A DNA stretch of 13,572 nt from JBDTSW01 sp051004675. Its GTDB lineage: Bacteria; Actinomycetota; Thermoleophilia; Solirubrobacterales; 70-9. The notes under the pieces were generated by a model. It ran no database searches. It saw only the letters and a list, made by a program, of their open reading frames with translations, and was not told the DNA's origin. Location of the stretch: positions 1 to 13,572 of the forward strand of contig JBPCKC010000060.1 of NCBI GenBank assembly GCA_051004675.1. The letters are read 5' to 3'. Positions 1 through 6,757 of this stretch are shown piece by piece. Position 1 is the stretch's first letter; each line of letters begins with the position of its first letter. The position numbers were made by a program, and so were the translations under genes.

Positions 1-653
1 CCGACAAGGCGCTCGGGATGGCGCGCGATCGCGACCTCGATCTCGTCGAGGTGGCGGTGGACGCGAGCCCGACGGTCGCCAGGCCCCCCGACTACTCGAA
101 GTACAAGTACGAGCAGGAGCAGAAGGCCAAGGCCGCCCGAAAGCACCAACAGCAGGTGAACGTCCGCGAGATCAAGCTGCGGCCGAAGATCGCCGACCAC
201 GACTACGAGACGAAGAAGGGCCACGTCGAGCGCTTCCTGCGCCACAAGGACAAGGTCAAGGTGACGATCATGTTCCGCGGGCGCGAGCAGGCCCATCCCG
301 AGCGCGGCAGGGCGCTCCTCCAGCGCCTGTACGAGGACATCACGGAGATCGCGACGATCGAGTCCGAGCCCCAGCAGGAGGGTCGCAACATGCACATGAT
401 GCTGGCGCCCTCGAAGGAGCTCTTGGCCCAGCAGCAGCGCGACGGGGAGGCTGAAGCCGAGGCGGACGAGGCGCCGGGCGCCCAGGACGGGGCCGCCGAG
501 CCCGCGAGCGACGCACCCGACTCGCCCGACGAGGCCGCTGACACGCCCGACGCGGCCGGCACGCCCGAGGATGGCGCTGACGCCGCCGACGCGGCCGACA
601 CGCCCGAGGATGGCGCTGACGCCGCCGACACGGCCGACGAGGCCGCTGCCTAG
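1..653 (+). CDS. infC: Translation initiation factor IF-3 (5' end outside window)
   Basis: IF-3 binds the 30S subunit, keeps 50S off and checks start-codon/initiator-tRNA pairing. The gene is cut by the window edge: the frame is open from base 3 (DKALGMARDRDLDLVEVA), which matches the interior of the IF3 N-terminal domain, so the ATG at 18 is not the start. The N-domain end (DYSKYKYEQEQ), the basic linker, and the C-domain (VNVREIKLRPKI, HDYETKKGH, KVTIMFRGRE, ending GRNMHMMLAP near base 410) are all present in order. Beyond about base 440 the protein runs on for roughly 70 residues of Ala/Asp/Glu/Pro, absent from the ~180-residue E. coli protein. This tail contains a 13-residue repeat. rpmI and rplT follow, the classical IF3-L35-L20 operon. 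Identity is certain; the role of the tail is unknown. Confidence 0.96.
   Translation, partial: DKALGMARDRDLDLVEVAVDASPTVARPPDYSKYKYEQEQKAKAARKHQQQVNVREIKLRPKIADHDYETKKGHVERFLRHKDKVKVTIMFRGREQAHPERGRALLQRLYEDITEIATIESEPQQEGRNMHMMLAPSKELLAQQQRDGEAEAEADEAPGAQDGAAEPASDAPDSPDEAADTPDAAGTPEDGADAADAADTPEDGADAADTADEAAA
561..638 (+). repeat. 39-nt tandem repeat, two copies, inside infC tail
   Basis: Two near-identical copies of a 39-nt unit start at 561 and 600 and encode TPEDGADAADAAD then TPEDGADAADTAD. The 39-nt period keeps the reading frame. Looser Asp/Ala/Pro variants precede them (DEAADTPDAAG), so the tail probably grew by in-frame duplication. Confidence 0.8.
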
Positions 654-662
654 CCGAGCGAT

Positions 663-734
663 CCCCTGGGCGAAGCCGGGGTCACCAGCCTCGCCATCAA
701 GGATCGAGCGGCCTCTGCTTCAATAGTCGGCCGC
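663..734 (+). promoter_or_regulatory. Candidate rpmI leader with two hairpins (possible L20 operator)
   Basis: The 82-nt infC-rpmI spacer can fold twice. Hairpin A (663-681) pairs cccc/gggg and ggc/gcc around a GAA loop with a 2-nt bulge. Hairpin B pairs GCGGCC (708-713) with GGCCGC (729-734), whose right arm ends one base before the rpmI ATG at 736. No T-run follows A, so it is not a convincing terminator. In E. coli and Bacillus, L20 represses its own operon by binding RNA upstream of rpmI, so a structured leader here fits. Assigning it to L20 is inference, and short GC-rich stems arise easily at this base composition. Confidence 0.35.
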
Positions 735-735
735 G

Positions 736-942
736 ATGCCGAAGATGAAGACCCATTCCGGCGCCAAGAAGCGCTTTCGCAGGACCGCCAAGGGCAAGGT
801 CATGGGCCGGCGTGCCTACTCGAGCCACATCCTCGAGAAGAAGTCGCCAAAGCGCAAGCGGCGGATGGCCCGGCCGGTCCACGTGAAAAAGCAGGACGAA
901 CGGCGCGTCAACGAGCTCCTCGGCACCCACAAGGGGGGCTGA
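736..942 (+). CDS. rpmI: 50S ribosomal protein L35 (bL35)
   Basis: L35 is a small, very basic protein of the large ribosomal subunit. The 68-residue product opens with the family signature MPKMKTHSGAKKRFR, followed by GKVMGRRAYSSHIL and a Lys/Arg-rich stretch (KSPKRKRRMARP); length is normal for the family. It lies between infC and rplT as in most bacteria and is separated from rplT by 3 nt. No Shine-Dalgarno sequence is visible close to the ATG. Instead a GC-rich inverted repeat ends directly before it, so translation may depend on coupling to infC or on RNA structure. Confidence 0.97.
   Translation: MPKMKTHSGAKKRFRRTAKGKVMGRRAYSSHILEKKSPKRKRRMARPVHVKKQDERRVNELLGTHKGG
933..938 (+). promoter_or_regulatory. 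Ribosome binding site of rplT
   Basis: A run of six G lies 7 nt before the GTG at 946, inside the last codons of rpmI. It supports the GTG start, which also gives the canonical L20 N-terminus. Confidence 0.6.
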
Positions 943-945
943 GCC

Positions 946-1305
946 GTGGCCCGTTCCACCAACGCCGTCGCCAGGCGGCGCCGGCGCAAGAAGGTCCTCA
1001 AGCAGGCCAAGGGCTACTACGGGCGCAAGCACTCCTCGTACCGGTTCGCGAAGGAGCAGGTGCAGCGCTCCGGCAATTACGCCTACCGTGACCGGCGCCG
1101 GCGCAAGCGTGACTTCCGGCGCCTGTGGATCATCCGCATCAACGCAGCCGCGCGCAACGAGGGCATGAGCTACTCGGAGTTCATGCACGGGCTGAAGCTT
1201 GCCGGCGTGGAGGTCAACCGCAAGATGCTGGCCGACATCGCGGTCCGCGACCGTGACGCATTTCGCCGATTCGCCGAGCTCTCCCGGGAGGCCGCCGCTG
1301 CCTGA
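946..1305 (+). CDS. rplT: 50S ribosomal protein L20 (bL20)
   Basis: L20 is an early-assembly 23S rRNA-binding protein of the large subunit and, in several bacteria, the autogenous repressor of this operon. The 119-residue product has the long basic N-terminal extension (NAVARRRRRKKVLKQAKGYYGRK) and the globular half with RDRRRRKRDFRRLWIIRINAAAR and the MSYSEFMHGLKLAGVEVNRKMLADIA block. Length and order are those of the family. It starts with GTG 3 nt after rpmI, with a strong G-rich ribosome binding site, so the two are surely co-translated. An intrinsic terminator lies 28 nt after its stop codon. Confidence 0.97.
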   Translation: MARSTNAVARRRRRKKVLKQAKGYYGRKHSSYRFAKEQVQRSGNYAYRDRRRRKRDFRRLWIIRINAAARNEGMSYSEFMHGLKLAGVEVNRKMLADIAVRDRDAFRRFAELSREAAAA

Positions 1306-1333
1306 CCAGCGATGGCAACGAGACACTCCTCCC

Positions 1334-1358
1334 GGGCGCCCAGCGAGGCGCCCTTTTT
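1334..1358 (+). terminator. Intrinsic terminator after rplT
   Basis: A perfect 7-bp stem, GGGCGCC (1334-1340) with GGCGCCC (1347-1353), has a 6-nt loop and is followed at once by five T (1354-1358). This is a textbook Rho-independent terminator, the only one with a T-run in the window. It sits only 19 nt before the methyltransferase ATG, so leakage could feed the downstream operon. Confidence 0.85.
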
Positions 1359-1377
1359 CGTTCACCGCCACACCTTC

Positions 1378-2106
1378 ATGATCACGAGCCCACAAAACGA
1401 GAAGCTGAAGCTGGTCCGCAAGCTCGCGGACTCAAAGCACCGTGAGCGCGAAGGGCTTTTCGCGACCGAGGGCGAGGACCTGATCGCCGCCGGCCTGCGC
1501 GCGGGGCGAAGCCCCGACTTCGTGCTGGTGACCCCGGGCGCCGGGATCGACGGCGACGAGGTCGAGGCCGAGCTGCTGAACGGCGTCTCGACGCTGGGCT
1601 CGGGAACCCGGGCGATCGCCGTCTGGTCACGCGAGTGGGCGGAGAAGGCGAGCGCACCCTGCGTCTACCTCCACGGCGTCGGCGACCCGGCGAACGTGGG
1701 GGCGATCATCCGGTCCGCCGACGCCCTCGCGGGCGGCTCGGTTGTCCTGGGCTCGGGTTGCGCGGATCCCCACTCCCCCAAGGCCGTGCGGGCCAGCATG
1801 GGCTCGGTCTTCGGGGTGGAGATCTTGCGCGGCGCCGTGGAGTCCACGCCCGAGCCGCGGCTGGCGCTCGTCGCCCACGGTGCGCCGGGCGTGGAGCCGG
1901 CGGGGGTCGCGACCCTGTGCGTGGGCTCCGAGCGCGAGGGCCTGCCGGCGGGGGTCCTGGACGCGTGCGCGACGCACTGGACCATTCCCCTGCGCGAGGG
2001 TGGCGCCGAGTCGCTGAACCTCGCGGCGGCGGCTGCGATCGCCCTACAGCGGATATCGTCGGCCGCCGCCCAGGAGAACCCTCTCCGGGGAGCCGCCGAA
2101 CACTGA
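1378..2106 (+). CDS. SpoU/TrmH-family RNA 2'-O-methyltransferase
   Basis: The protein is a SPOUT-class, SAM-dependent RNA ribose methyltransferase; 23S rRNA is the likely substrate by analogy with TsnR/RlmB-like neighbours of pheST in actinobacteria. With the ATG at 1378 it has 242 residues. The N-terminal part (PQNEKLKLVRKLADSKHREREGLF) is the SpoU substrate-binding region. The knotted domain shows motif 1 NVGAIIRSADA (N106, R112), motif 2 VGSEREGLP (about 183-190) and motif 3 ESLNLAAAAAIAL (N214). An in-frame ATG at 1312 would add 22 residues, but those codons run through the terminator stem and lack family similarity, so 1378 is preferred. No clear Shine-Dalgarno precedes it. Its stop overlaps the pheS ATG by one base. 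The exact target nucleotide cannot be read from sequence. Confidence 0.88.
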   Translation: MITSPQNEKLKLVRKLADSKHREREGLFATEGEDLIAAGLRAGRSPDFVLVTPGAGIDGDEVEAELLNGVSTLGSGTRAIAVWSREWAEKASAPCVYLHGVGDPANVGAIIRSADALAGGSVVLGSGCADPHSPKAVRASMGSVFGVEILRGAVESTPEPRLALVAHGAPGVEPAGVATLCVGSEREGLPAGVLDACATHWTIPLREGGAESLNLAAAAAIALQRISSAAAQENPLRGAAEH

Positions 2107-3212
2107 TGCTCGACCGGGTCGAAAACCTCCGCTCCGAGGCCGAGGCCGCCATCGCGGCCGCCGGCGACGCCGGCGCGCTCGAGGAGCTGCGGGTGCGGCT
2201 GGTGGGCCGCAAGTCCGAGCTGACCGGCATCCTGCGCGGAATCGGCGAGCTGCCGGCGGCCGAGCGCGGGGCCGTCGGGTCGGCGGCCAATGAGGCTCGC
2301 CAGGCGATCGAGGCAGCTCTCTCCACTCGCCTCGCCGAGCTCGAGGGTGGGGCGCTGGAGGCGCGGCTGGCCGCGGACGCGATCGACGTGACGCTGCCCG
2401 GGATCCGGCCCGTGGCGAGCGGGCACCTGCACCTGATCAGCCGCACCCGTCGCGAGATCGAGGACATCTTCGTCGGGCTCGGCTACCGGGTAATGGAGGG
2501 GCCGGAGATCGAGCACGACTACTACAACTTCACCGCGCTCAACCACCCCCCGGGGCATCCGGCGCGGATGGCGCAGGACACGTTCTACGTGGATCCGGCG
2601 ACCCTGCCCGGCGGCGTCGTGAACGAGCGCGGGCTGCCGCCCGGCCCGAAGGACGTGGTGCTGCGGACGCACACCTCGCCCATGCAGATCCGCGCGATGG
2701 AGACGCAGGAGCCACCGATCTTCGTGGTCGTGCCGGGGACCGTGTACCGGCGCGACTCGGACGCCACCCACACCCCCATGTTCTCGCAGGTCGAGGGCTT
2801 GGCGGTGGCGGAGGGAATCTCGCTCGCCGACCTCGCCGGGACCTTGGAGGAGGCCGCGCGCGCCCTCTTCGGAGGAGAGCGGCGTACCCGCCTGAAGCCC
2901 GACTACTTCCCGTTCACCGAGCCGAGCGTGCAGGTGGACGTCTCGTGCTTCGCCTGCGAGGGCACGGGCGAGCTGTCCGACGGCTCCCGCGACTCGCTGT
3001 GCAAGGGCACCGGCTGGATCGAGATCCTGGGCGCCGGCATGGTGGATCCCAACGTCTTCGGGTTCGTCGCCGAGCACGGCTACGACCCGCAGGCCGTCCA
3101 GGGCTTCGCGTTCGGTATGGGGATCGAGCGCATCGCAATGCTCAAGCACGGCGTGCCCGACTTGCGCAAGTTCTTCGAGAACGACGTGCGCATGCTGGAG
3201 CAGTTCCATTGA
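2106..3212 (+). CDS. pheS: Phenylalanyl-tRNA synthetase alpha subunit
   Basis: PheS is the catalytic subunit of the cytosolic alpha2-beta2 enzyme that charges tRNA-Phe. The product has 368 residues. Residues ~1-85 form the tRNA-binding coiled coil. The class II core follows: motif 1 region (GLGYRVMEGPEIEHDYYNF), motif 2 YRRDSDATHTPMF (Arg215/216, His222) and motif 3 GFAFGMGIERIAML (Arg342). Before WIEILGAGMVDPNVF is a Cys-rich insert seen in some actinobacterial PheS. Here it has C281, C284 and C299, but Asp at 296 where a second CxxC would need Cys. The ATG at 2106 shares its A with the upstream TGA and gives the expected N-terminus; longer in-frame extensions upstream only overlap the methyltransferase. 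pheT follows after 55 nt. Confidence 0.97.
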   Translation: MLDRVENLRSEAEAAIAAAGDAGALEELRVRLVGRKSELTGILRGIGELPAAERGAVGSAANEARQAIEAALSTRLAELEGGALEARLAADAIDVTLPGIRPVASGHLHLISRTRREIEDIFVGLGYRVMEGPEIEHDYYNFTALNHPPGHPARMAQDTFYVDPATLPGGVVNERGLPPGPKDVVLRTHTSPMQIRAMETQEPPIFVVVPGTVYRRDSDATHTPMFSQVEGLAVAEGISLADLAGTLEEAARALFGGERRTRLKPDYFPFTEPSVQVDVSCFACEGTGELSDGSRDSLCKGTGWIEILGAGMVDPNVFGFVAEHGYDPQAVQGFAFGMGIERIAMLKHGVPDLRKFFENDVRMLEQFH

Positions 3213-3255
3213 GCGCGGAGCCACTGCAAGAGAGCCGAGATGTTCGGCGAAGCGC

Positions 3256-3260
3256 GAGGT
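3256..3260 (+). promoter_or_regulatory. Ribosome binding site of pheT
   Basis: GAGGT lies 7 nt before the GTG at 3268 and fixes that codon as the pheT start. The nearby ATGs at 3240 and 3285 are in other frames. Confidence 0.65.
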
Positions 3261-3267
3261 CAGTGCC

Positions 3268-5727
3268 GTGAGGGTCCCGCTCGGATGGCTGCGCGAATAC
3301 GTCGATCCCGGCCTCGAGGCCGGCGAGCTCGCCGACCTGCTCTCGATGCGCGCCGTCGACGTCGAGCGGGTTACGCGCGTTGGCGTGCCGTCGACCGACG
3401 GGTTCGTGATCGGACGGGTGCTCTCGGCCGAGAAGCACCCGGACGCCGACCGGCTGTCGGTCACCGAGGTGGACACCGGAGGGACCACCCGCACGATCGT
3501 CTGCGGCGCACCGAACGTCGCCGCGGGGCAGACCGTGCCGGTCGCCGTGCCGGGGGCCGTGCTGCCGAACGGTCAGGAGCTGGGACGGGCCAAGCTCCGT
3601 GGGGTCGTCTCCGACGGGATGATCCTCTCCGAGACCGAGCTCGAGGTCGGGGCCGACTCCGCCGGGATCATCGTGTTCGCGCAGGACATCGATCCCGGGA
3701 CACCGCTGGCGGAGGTCCTGCCCATCGCCGACACGGTGCTCGAGCTGGATCTCAACCCCAACCGCATCGACCTGTTCGGCGTCTACGGGGTCGCCCGCGA
3801 GGTGCACGCCATCACGGGCGCCGAGCTGGCTCCGCCGCCCTGGAGCGACGACGCCGAGGCGACCGGCGGGCGACCGGTCTTTGAGTTGGCCTCGGTGCGG
3901 GTGGATGTCCCCAAGCTCTGCCCGCGGTTCACCGCGCGGGCGTTCACGGGAGTCCAGGTCGGGCCGTCACCGCCATGGTTGAAGCAGCGCCTGCTGGCGG
4001 CGGGCCAGCGCCCCATCTCCAACGTCGTCGACATCACCAACTACGTGATGCTGCTGACCGCGCAGCCCCTGCACGCTTTCGACCTCGACCTGATCCCGGG
4101 CGGCGAGATCGTCGTCCGGACGGCCGAAGACGGCGAGCCGATGAGGACCCTGGACGACATCGAGCGCCGGCTCGACGGGGAGACGGTCCTCGTCTGCGAC
4201 CGCGAACAGCCCGGCGGCATCGCCGGGATCATGGGTGGGCAGGTCTCGGAGGTCTCCGGGGAAACCACGAGCGTCCTCTTGGAGGTGGCGAACTGGGACG
4301 GCGTCAACATCCTGCGCACGTCGGGTTTCCTCGGGCTGCGCTCGGAGGCCTCCACCCGCTTCGAGAAGCAGCTTCATCCCGAGACGACGATCTGGGCCCA
4401 GCGCGTGGCGTCGAGGCTCATGCTCGAGCTGACCGGGGCCTCGATGGCCCCCGGCACGATCGACGTGGCCGCCGAGATCCCCGCCGCGCATGTGGTCTCC
4501 TTGAGCGGCGCCCGCCTGGAGTCACTGCTGGGCGTCGAGGTGCCGCGCGAGCGGGCGACCGGGCACCTCGAGCGCCTGGAGTTCGGGGTCGAGGCCGTGG
4601 GGGCGGCCGACCTCGACGCGACGGTTCCGCTGCATCGCCACTACGACGTCACCAGGGAGGCCGACCTGATCGAGGAGGTCGGGCGCCTGGAGGGCTTCGA
4701 CCGCCTGCCGCGGACCCTGCCCGCAGCACGGGAGCGGGTGGGCCGCCTGGACCGCGACCAGCTCCTTCGCCGCAGGGCCGAGGACGTGCTGTCCGATCTC
4801 GGCTTCGACGAGATCGTGTCCTGGCATTTCACCTCGCCTGCCATCGCCGACCTGCTGCGCTTGCCTGCGGACGATCCGCGACGCCCTGCGATGACGATCG
4901 GGAACCCCCTCTCAGAGGACGGCTCGGCGATGCGCACCCTGCTGGTTGGCGGGCTGCTCGACGCCGCCCGGCACAACCTGGCTCGCGGCGCCGAGCGGGT
5001 CGCCCTCTTCGAGTCCGGCCGTGTGTATCTGCATGACCCTGCGCCGCCTGAGGGCGGGCCCCTCGCCGGCCGGTTCGCGGGCGATCTCTCAGCTCCGGTC
5101 GCCGAGCCCCACCGCCTTGGAGGGCTGGCCGTGGGGGCGCTGCGCGCGGCGAGTTGGACCGGGGGCGAGGCGGCGGAGGGGTTCTTCGCGGCGAAGGGCG
5201 TCGTCGAGGCCCTCGGCGCGCGCATCGCGGCGCCGGTCCGCTTCGAGCCCACGACGCAGCCCTTCCTGCACCCGGGACGCGCCGCGACGGTGTTCGCCGG
5301 CGAGGCCGAGGCGGGCTGGCTGGGTGAGCTTCACCCTGCACTGGCGACCGAGTGGGACCTCCCCGGCGCGACGGCGTTCGAGATCGGGCTGGCCGAGCTG
5401 GTCTTTGCCTCCCGCGCCGGGATCGAGCGCTACGAGGACGTGACCAGCTTCCCGGCGGTCCTTCAAGACCTGGCTGTCGTCGTCGCCGAGGAGGTGCCGG
5501 CCGAGGCCGTGCGCGCGAGCGTCCTGCGGGGTGGGGGCGCGCTCCTGCGCTCCGCCCGGGTGTTCGACCTCTACCACGGAGACCAGCTGGCGGAGGGGCG
5601 CAAGAGTCTTGCGCTGCGGCTCGAGTTCGGGGCACCCGACCGGACCCTGACCGATTCCGACGTGGCCGAGCGCCGCGACGCGATCCGGGTCGAACTCGAG
5701 CGAATCGGGGGCACGCTTCGTGAATGA
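3268..5727 (+). CDS. pheT: Phenylalanyl-tRNA synthetase beta subunit
   Basis: PheT pairs with PheS, binds tRNA-Phe and removes mischarged Tyr. The 819-residue length is typical. Domains in order: N-terminal MRVPLGWLREYVD (1-40); EMAP/OB-fold tRNA-binding domain (about 45-150, KHPDADRLSVTEVD, CGAPNV, LRGVVSDGMILSETEL); B3/B4 editing domain (about 205-390) with QPLHAFDLD (His269, in the position of the conserved editing-site His) and LRSEASTRFEKQL; B5 domain (about 405-480, YDVTREADLIEEVGRLEGFDRL); catalytic-like core; and the C-terminal FDX-ACB anticodon-binding domain (about 725-819, FPAVLQDLAVVV, VFDLYHG, KSLALRLEF). Start is GTG with a good GAGGT site. Its last 8 nt overlap the argC start. 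No damage seen. Confidence 0.97.
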   Translation: MRVPLGWLREYVDPGLEAGELADLLSMRAVDVERVTRVGVPSTDGFVIGRVLSAEKHPDADRLSVTEVDTGGTTRTIVCGAPNVAAGQTVPVAVPGAVLPNGQELGRAKLRGVVSDGMILSETELEVGADSAGIIVFAQDIDPGTPLAEVLPIADTVLELDLNPNRIDLFGVYGVAREVHAITGAELAPPPWSDDAEATGGRPVFELASVRVDVPKLCPRFTARAFTGVQVGPSPPWLKQRLLAAGQRPISNVVDITNYVMLLTAQPLHAFDLDLIPGGEIVVRTAEDGEPMRTLDDIERRLDGETVLVCDREQPGGIAGIMGGQVSEVSGETTSVLLEVANWDGVNILRTSGFLGLRSEASTRFEKQLHPETTIWAQRVASRLMLELTGASMAPGTIDVAAEIPAAHVVSLSGARLESLLGVEVPRERATGHLERLEFGVEAVGAADLDATVPLHRHYDVTREADLIEEVGRLEGFDRLPRTLPAARERVGRLDRDQLLRRRAEDVLSDLGFDEIVSWHFTSPAIADLLRLPADDPRRPAMTIGNPLSEDGSAMRTLLVGGLLDAARHNLARGAERVALFESGRVYLHDPAPPEGGPLAGRFAGDLSAPVAEPHRLGGLAVGALRAASWTGGEAAEGFFAAKGVVEALGARIAAPVRFEPTTQPFLHPGRAATVFAGEAEAGWLGELHPALATEWDLPGATAFEIGLAELVFASRAGIERYEDVTSFPAVLQDLAVVVAEEVPAEAVRASVLRGGGALLRSARVFDLYHGDQLAEGRKSLALRLEFGAPDRTLTDSDVAERRDAIRVELERIGGTLRE

Positions 5728-6757
5728 GGCCGCCACACACGCTCAGGCACAGCCCCTGGCCGCCGCCAGGCCGGCGCCTGTGCTCGTGGCCGGCGCCACG
5801 GGGTACACGGGCGCGCTTGCCGCGAGGCTGGTCTGGGAGCACCCCTCGCTAGAGCTCGTTGCCGCGACTTCGCGCTCGGAGGCGGGTAAGCGCCTCGACG
5901 AAGTCGATCCCGCCCGCGGGGTGCCGATCGAGCTGAGCGCACCGGACCTGCGCGCGCTCGACGGCGTCGAGGCCGCGATCGTGGCCCTGCCGCACGGCGC
6001 CGCCGCCCACCTCGCCGCCGAGCTGCACGAGCGCGGGGTAAAGGTCGTGGACCTCTCCGCCGACCTGCGCCTGCGCGACCTCGCCACCTACGAGCGCTGG
6101 TACGGCGCCCACGACGCCCCGCACCTCATCGGCGAGGCCGTCTACGGCATGACCGAGCTCGATCGCGACAGGATCGCGGAGGCGACGCTGGTGGCGAACC
6201 CCGGCTGCTACCCGACGGCAGCGCTCCTCGCCCTCGCTCCCCTGGCGCGGGCAGGGCTCTGCGCGGAGGTCGTGATCGATGCCAAGTCCGGGTACTCGGG
6301 CGCCGGCAGGGGCGCCGTGGACCCCGACCGGATCACGCACGACTTCCGGCCCTACGGCACCGCCGGGCATCGTCACGGACCGGAGATCGAGCAGGAGCTC
6401 GCGGCGATGGGCGCCCGCGGGCCCGCGTCGTTCGTGCCGCACTTGTTGCCGGTCGAGCAGGGCCTGCTGGCGAGCTGTTACGTGACGCCGACGCGGCCGA
6501 TCGAGCCCGCCGAGTTGGTCGACCTCTACGCCGGCGCCTATGCCGAGGAGCCCTTCGTGGACGTCACGGATGTTCCGCCGGGGGTCGGGGACGTACGCGA
6601 GACCAACCGGGCGGACGTCCATGTCTCGCTCGACGCGGGATCCGGCAGGGTCCTTGTCTTCTGCGCGATCGACAACCTCTGGAAGGGCGCATCCGGCCAG
6701 GCCGTGCAGAACCTGAACCTGATGCTGGGCCTCGACGAGACGCAGGGCCTGGGATGA
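5720..6757 (+). CDS. argC: N-acetyl-gamma-glutamyl-phosphate reductase
   Basis: ArgC reduces N-acetylglutamyl 5-phosphate with NADPH to the semialdehyde, the third step toward ornithine. The 345-residue product has the Rossmann motif VLVAGATGYTG near residue 21, the catalytic cysteine in ANPGCYPTAALLAL (Cys163), and the HRHGPEIEQEL block (His217, His219). The C-terminal half has VPHLLPVEQGLL and the NLWKGASGQAVQNLNLMLG signature. The start is a GTG inside the last codons of pheT (8-nt overlap) with GGGGG 9-10 nt upstream, so it should be translated from the pheST message. No separate promoter or ARG box can sit in front of it unless it lies inside pheT. The next gene, argJ, overlaps by 4 nt (ATGA). 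Confidence 0.97.
   Translation: MNEAATHAQAQPLAAARPAPVLVAGATGYTGALAARLVWEHPSLELVAATSRSEAGKRLDEVDPARGVPIELSAPDLRALDGVEAAIVALPHGAAAHLAAELHERGVKVVDLSADLRLRDLATYERWYGAHDAPHLIGEAVYGMTELDRDRIAEATLVANPGCYPTAALLALAPLARAGLCAEVVIDAKSGYSGAGRGAVDPDRITHDFRPYGTAGHRHGPEIEQELAAMGARGPASFVPHLLPVEQGLLASCYVTPTRPIEPAELVDLYAGAYAEEPFVDVTDVPPGVGDVRETNRADVHVSLDAGSGRVLVFCAIDNLWKGASGQAVQNLNLMLGLDETQGLG

Noticed and set aside
18..20. ATG at 18 as the infC start
   Set aside because: The frame is open upstream and DKALG before it matches the IF3 interior. Starting here would remove most of the N-terminal domain.
1312..1377. Earlier ATG for the methyltransferase
   Set aside because: Its codons run through the terminator hairpin and T-run, there is no nearby ribosome binding site, and the added 22 residues do not resemble the family N-terminus.
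697..1395. - strand frame opposite rpmI and rplT
   Set aside because: It is a shadow of two certain ribosomal protein genes, with no recognisable domain.
1665..3494. Very long - strand open frame (609 codons) opposite the methyltransferase and pheS
   Set aside because: It is antisense to clearly conserved genes, has low-complexity Arg/His/Gly-rich content with no family motif, and long antisense frames are expected at this G+C content.
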